Source of the DNA: Acetitomaculum ruminis DSM 5522
GTDB taxonomy: Bacteria > Bacillota > Clostridia > Lachnospirales > Lachnospiraceae
Length of the DNA stretch: 64,000 nt
Direction: 5' to 3'
Assembly (NCBI RefSeq): GCF_900112085.1
Contig: NZ_FOJY01000018.1
Coordinates: 1-64,000, forward strand
Shown here in pieces: positions 62,113 through 64,000 of the stretch. The notes beneath the pieces are model-generated. The model was given only the letters and a program-made list of their open reading frames with translations. It did no database searches and was not told the origin of the DNA. The number at the start of each line of letters is the position of its first letter. The stretch's first letter is position 1. The translations under genes were made by a program, and so were the position numbers.

Positions 62113-63405
62113 ATGTTTTGTATAGATAATCCCAAGGTAAAAAATCTGTTATTAAAAGGAAATATTGGACTTGAAAAGGAAGGCTTAAGAGTATTAGAAA
62201 GCGGTTATCTTGCACTTTCAGCTCATCCTTTAAAAGATGTTAGATATGTAACAAGGGATTTTGCCGAAAATCAGCTTGAAATAAATACCAAGGTTTTAAA
62301 AAGCGAGAAAGAAGCTATAAATGAGCTTAATAAGCAGTCATTGATAATTCATAAAAAATTAGCATCCATGTCAGAGTATCTTTGGCCTTTTTCAAATCCG
62401 CCCTATATTAGAGATGAAAATGACTTACCTATTGCAAAATATGAAGAAAAAGATGCCCATCAAAGAAAATACAGGGAACATCTTTCAGATATTTACGGCA
62501 GATATAAAATGAGTTTTTGTGGTATTCATTATAATTATTCCTTTTGTGATGAATTATTAGAGGAAGACTTTTCTTACAAAAAACTTAAAAGATTTAAAGA
62601 ATACAAAAATGCCTTATATATGGATTTAGCTAAAAAAATGGAAGTTTACGGCTGGATAATTACTGCTGTAACTGCTGCAAGTCCCATTGTAGACAGCAGT
62701 TTTTTAGAAAAAGGAAAAACCGGAGACAGCAGATTTTTGGGAATGGCCTCTTTAAGATGTTCGGAAATTGGATATTGGAATCATTTTACACCTTTGCTTG
62801 ATTACAGTGATATATATAATTATGTAAAAAGCGTAAAAAGATATGTTAATGAAGGCTATTTGTCCCAGGCAAGTGAATTATACTATCCCATAAGGCTTAA
62901 ACCCGCGGGAATAAACAGTCTTGACAGTTTGGAAAAAAACGGAATAGATCATATCGAACTTAGAATGATAGACATAAATCCTTTAGAAAGTGCAGAACTT
63001 AACCTAAAAGATCTTGTTTTTGCCAAATTGCTGATGGTTTGGTTAGCTTGTTCTAATCCTTTGAAGCTAAAAAAACATGAACAGATAATGTCTATACAAA
63101 ACTTTAAAAATGCAGCTTACTATGACTTAGATATGGTAAATATTTTTCTTCCTGACATGGGAATGGTATCTGCAAGAAAAGCAGGTATTGAAATAATAGA
63201 AAAAATGGAAGAGTTTTTTAAGGAGGATTCCGGGGATATTAAGGAAGTTCTTTTGTTTGAAAAAGAAAAATTCCTGGATGCAAAAATGCGATATTCCTCT
63301 ATTATATATGAAAAATACCGGGATGATTATGTGAAAAAAGGCATCATTCTGGCAAAAAAAAGACAGGAAGAAATAATTAAGAAAGAATGTTTTATAACTA
63401 CATAA
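62113..63405 (+). CDS. gshA: Glutamate-cysteine ligase (stand-alone GshA)
   Basis: 430 residues. GLEKEGLRVLESG, TRDFAENQLEINT, LWPFSNPP, SFCGIHYNYSF and HIELRMIDINP follow the class-I GCL pattern; in many Firmicutes this domain is fused to an ATP-grasp in GshF (about 750 residues). Here it ends after the GCL part and no ATP-grasp gene follows, so the product may be gamma-glutamylcysteine only, or glutathione synthetase is elsewhere. ATG 62113 with AGGAG is chosen; the longer reading from 62068 begins in a terminator T-run. Confidence 0.85.
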   Translation: MFCIDNPKVKNLLLKGNIGLEKEGLRVLESGYLALSAHPLKDVRYVTRDFAENQLEINTKVLKSEKEAINELNKQSLIIHKKLASMSEYLWPFSNPPYIRDENDLPIAKYEEKDAHQRKYREHLSDIYGRYKMSFCGIHYNYSFCDELLEEDFSYKKLKRFKEYKNALYMDLAKKMEVYGWIITAVTAASPIVDSSFLEKGKTGDSRFLGMASLRCSEIGYWNHFTPLLDYSDIYNYVKSVKRYVNEGYLSQASELYYPIRLKPAGINSLDSLEKNGIDHIELRMIDINPLESAELNLKDLVFAKLLMVWLACSNPLKLKKHEQIMSIQNFKNAAYYDLDMVNIFLPDMGMVSARKAGIEIIEKMEEFFKEDSGDIKEVLLFEKEKFLDAKMRYSSIIYEKYRDDYVKKGIILAKKRQEEIIKKECFITT

Positions 63406-63608
63406 AGCATGTTAAAAAAAGTATAAAATTACTCTTAAATATGCCATAAAACCCAACAAAACCGTTGAGATATAGCGATATATTATTTAAAATAAACTTA
63501 TAAATACAGTGATAATACCTAAAATTTTTGTCCGAAAGTGAAAACAGGAATAGATGTTGTGAAATTTTAGCCTGTTACCTGCTTTCTTATATGAAAGAAG
63601 AGTGAAAT

Positions 63609-64000
63609 ATGAAGATAACATTTATGGTTGGAAACGGATTTGATATTTCCATAGGATTAAAAACTTCATATAAGGATTTTGAAAAATGGTATTGTGAATT
63701 ACCTAGTGATTCACCTTGCGTAAGAACCTTCAAGGAAGACATACTAAATCATTATCAATACTGGTCTGATTTTGAAAGAGCCCTGGGGGATTATTCAAAA
63801 TATTTTACGCCGGAAAATGCCATGGACTATTTAAAGTGTGCAGAAGATGCTACCAGAGCATTGGATCAGTATTTAAAAATGCTTCTTTCCGAACGACCAG
63901 AAAATGAGCCGGAGGAGGTAATTCTTGATAATTTAAGAAGGCGCCTGGTGTGTTTTTATTCTGAACTTAAAACCTCGGAAAAAAATATGTTTTTTGAGAT
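63609..64000 (+). CDS. AbiH-family phage abortive-infection protein, N-terminal part (3' end outside window)
   Basis: 130 codons run open to the window edge. The start FMVGNGFDISIGLKTSYKDFEKWY is the diagnostic N-terminus of the AbiH family (NGFDxxxGLxTxYxDF). A conserved acidic segment YWSDFERALGDYSKYF follows. AbiH from lactococci protects against phage; the mechanism is not settled. AAAGAAGAG precedes the ATG. The 63406-63608 gap is AT-rich with nothing recognised. Neighbours that could form a defence island lie outside the window. Confidence 0.8.
   Translation, partial: MKITFMVGNGFDISIGLKTSYKDFEKWYCELPSDSPCVRTFKEDILNHYQYWSDFERALGDYSKYFTPENAMDYLKCAEDATRALDQYLKMLLSERPENEPEEVILDNLRRRLVCFYSELKTSEKNMFFE

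Overview
The window is low-GC DNA with dense coding, strong AGGAGG-type ribosome sites and almost every gene on the + strand. The family content points to a Gram-positive gut or rumen clostridium, most probably a Lachnospiraceae member. That content includes BIG2, GLUG and BspA-type LRR surface proteins, YfhO, YitT, GPH transporters and cytoplasmic GGDEF proteins. No rRNA, tRNA, CRISPR array or replication origin was seen, and the species cannot be named from sequence alone.

Layout. 1-330: 3' end of an IS200/IS605-type transposase and its hairpin-rich right end. 0.4-10 kb: a sigma-28-like promoter followed by two tandem secreted NlpC/P60 proteins, a membrane diguanylate cyclase, and a 1592-residue secreted FMN-binding/GLUG/BIG2 protein. 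10-19.5 kb: a metal-efflux unit (HMA protein and separate P1B-ATPase), a small Nif11-like protein, ThrH, a MATE exporter, and a UROD-family protein with a GPH transporter. This stretch is peppered with six near-identical ~163-bp structured repeats, all in the same orientation. 19.9-27.6 kb: a complete dipeptide ABC importer followed by an M24 Xaa-Pro-type peptidase and a cyclophilin. 28-37 kb: a ThiM-like kinase with an odd start and leader hairpin, then a GH5 endoglucanase, a cellulose-synthase-like GT2 and a giant LRR surface protein. 37-41 kb: YitT protein, asparaginase, a NiCo riboswitch controlling a CDF exporter, and an uncharacterised HEXXH protein. 41-45.5 kb: a hybrid sensor kinase with two periplasmic-binding-type sensor domains and a soluble chemoreceptor. 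45.6-52.2 kb: YfhO, an acyltransferase, a lipoprotein (the only clear minus-strand gene), a GtrB-like GT2, and a decayed second YfhO copy. 52.4-60.5 kb: a large subtilase and two tandem parallel beta-helix proteins. 60.6-64 kb: a degenerate GGDEF protein, a stand-alone glutamate-cysteine ligase, and the start of an AbiH-family antiphage protein cut by the window edge.

Main themes. Much of the window encodes envelope and surface functions (peptidoglycan hydrolases, glycan synthesis, large secreted repeat proteins, surface protease). There is also metal homeostasis with visible cis-regulation (a SmtB/CadC-type operator and a NiCo riboswitch) and peptide scavenging.

The least explained element is the 163-bp repeat. 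It folds on paper into a closed multibranch structure with a separate 3' hairpin, occurs only on the strand of transcription, and shares its hairpin layout with the right end of the IS200-type element at the left edge. It may be a non-autonomous IS200/IS605-like element or a family of structured RNAs. Function is not proven.
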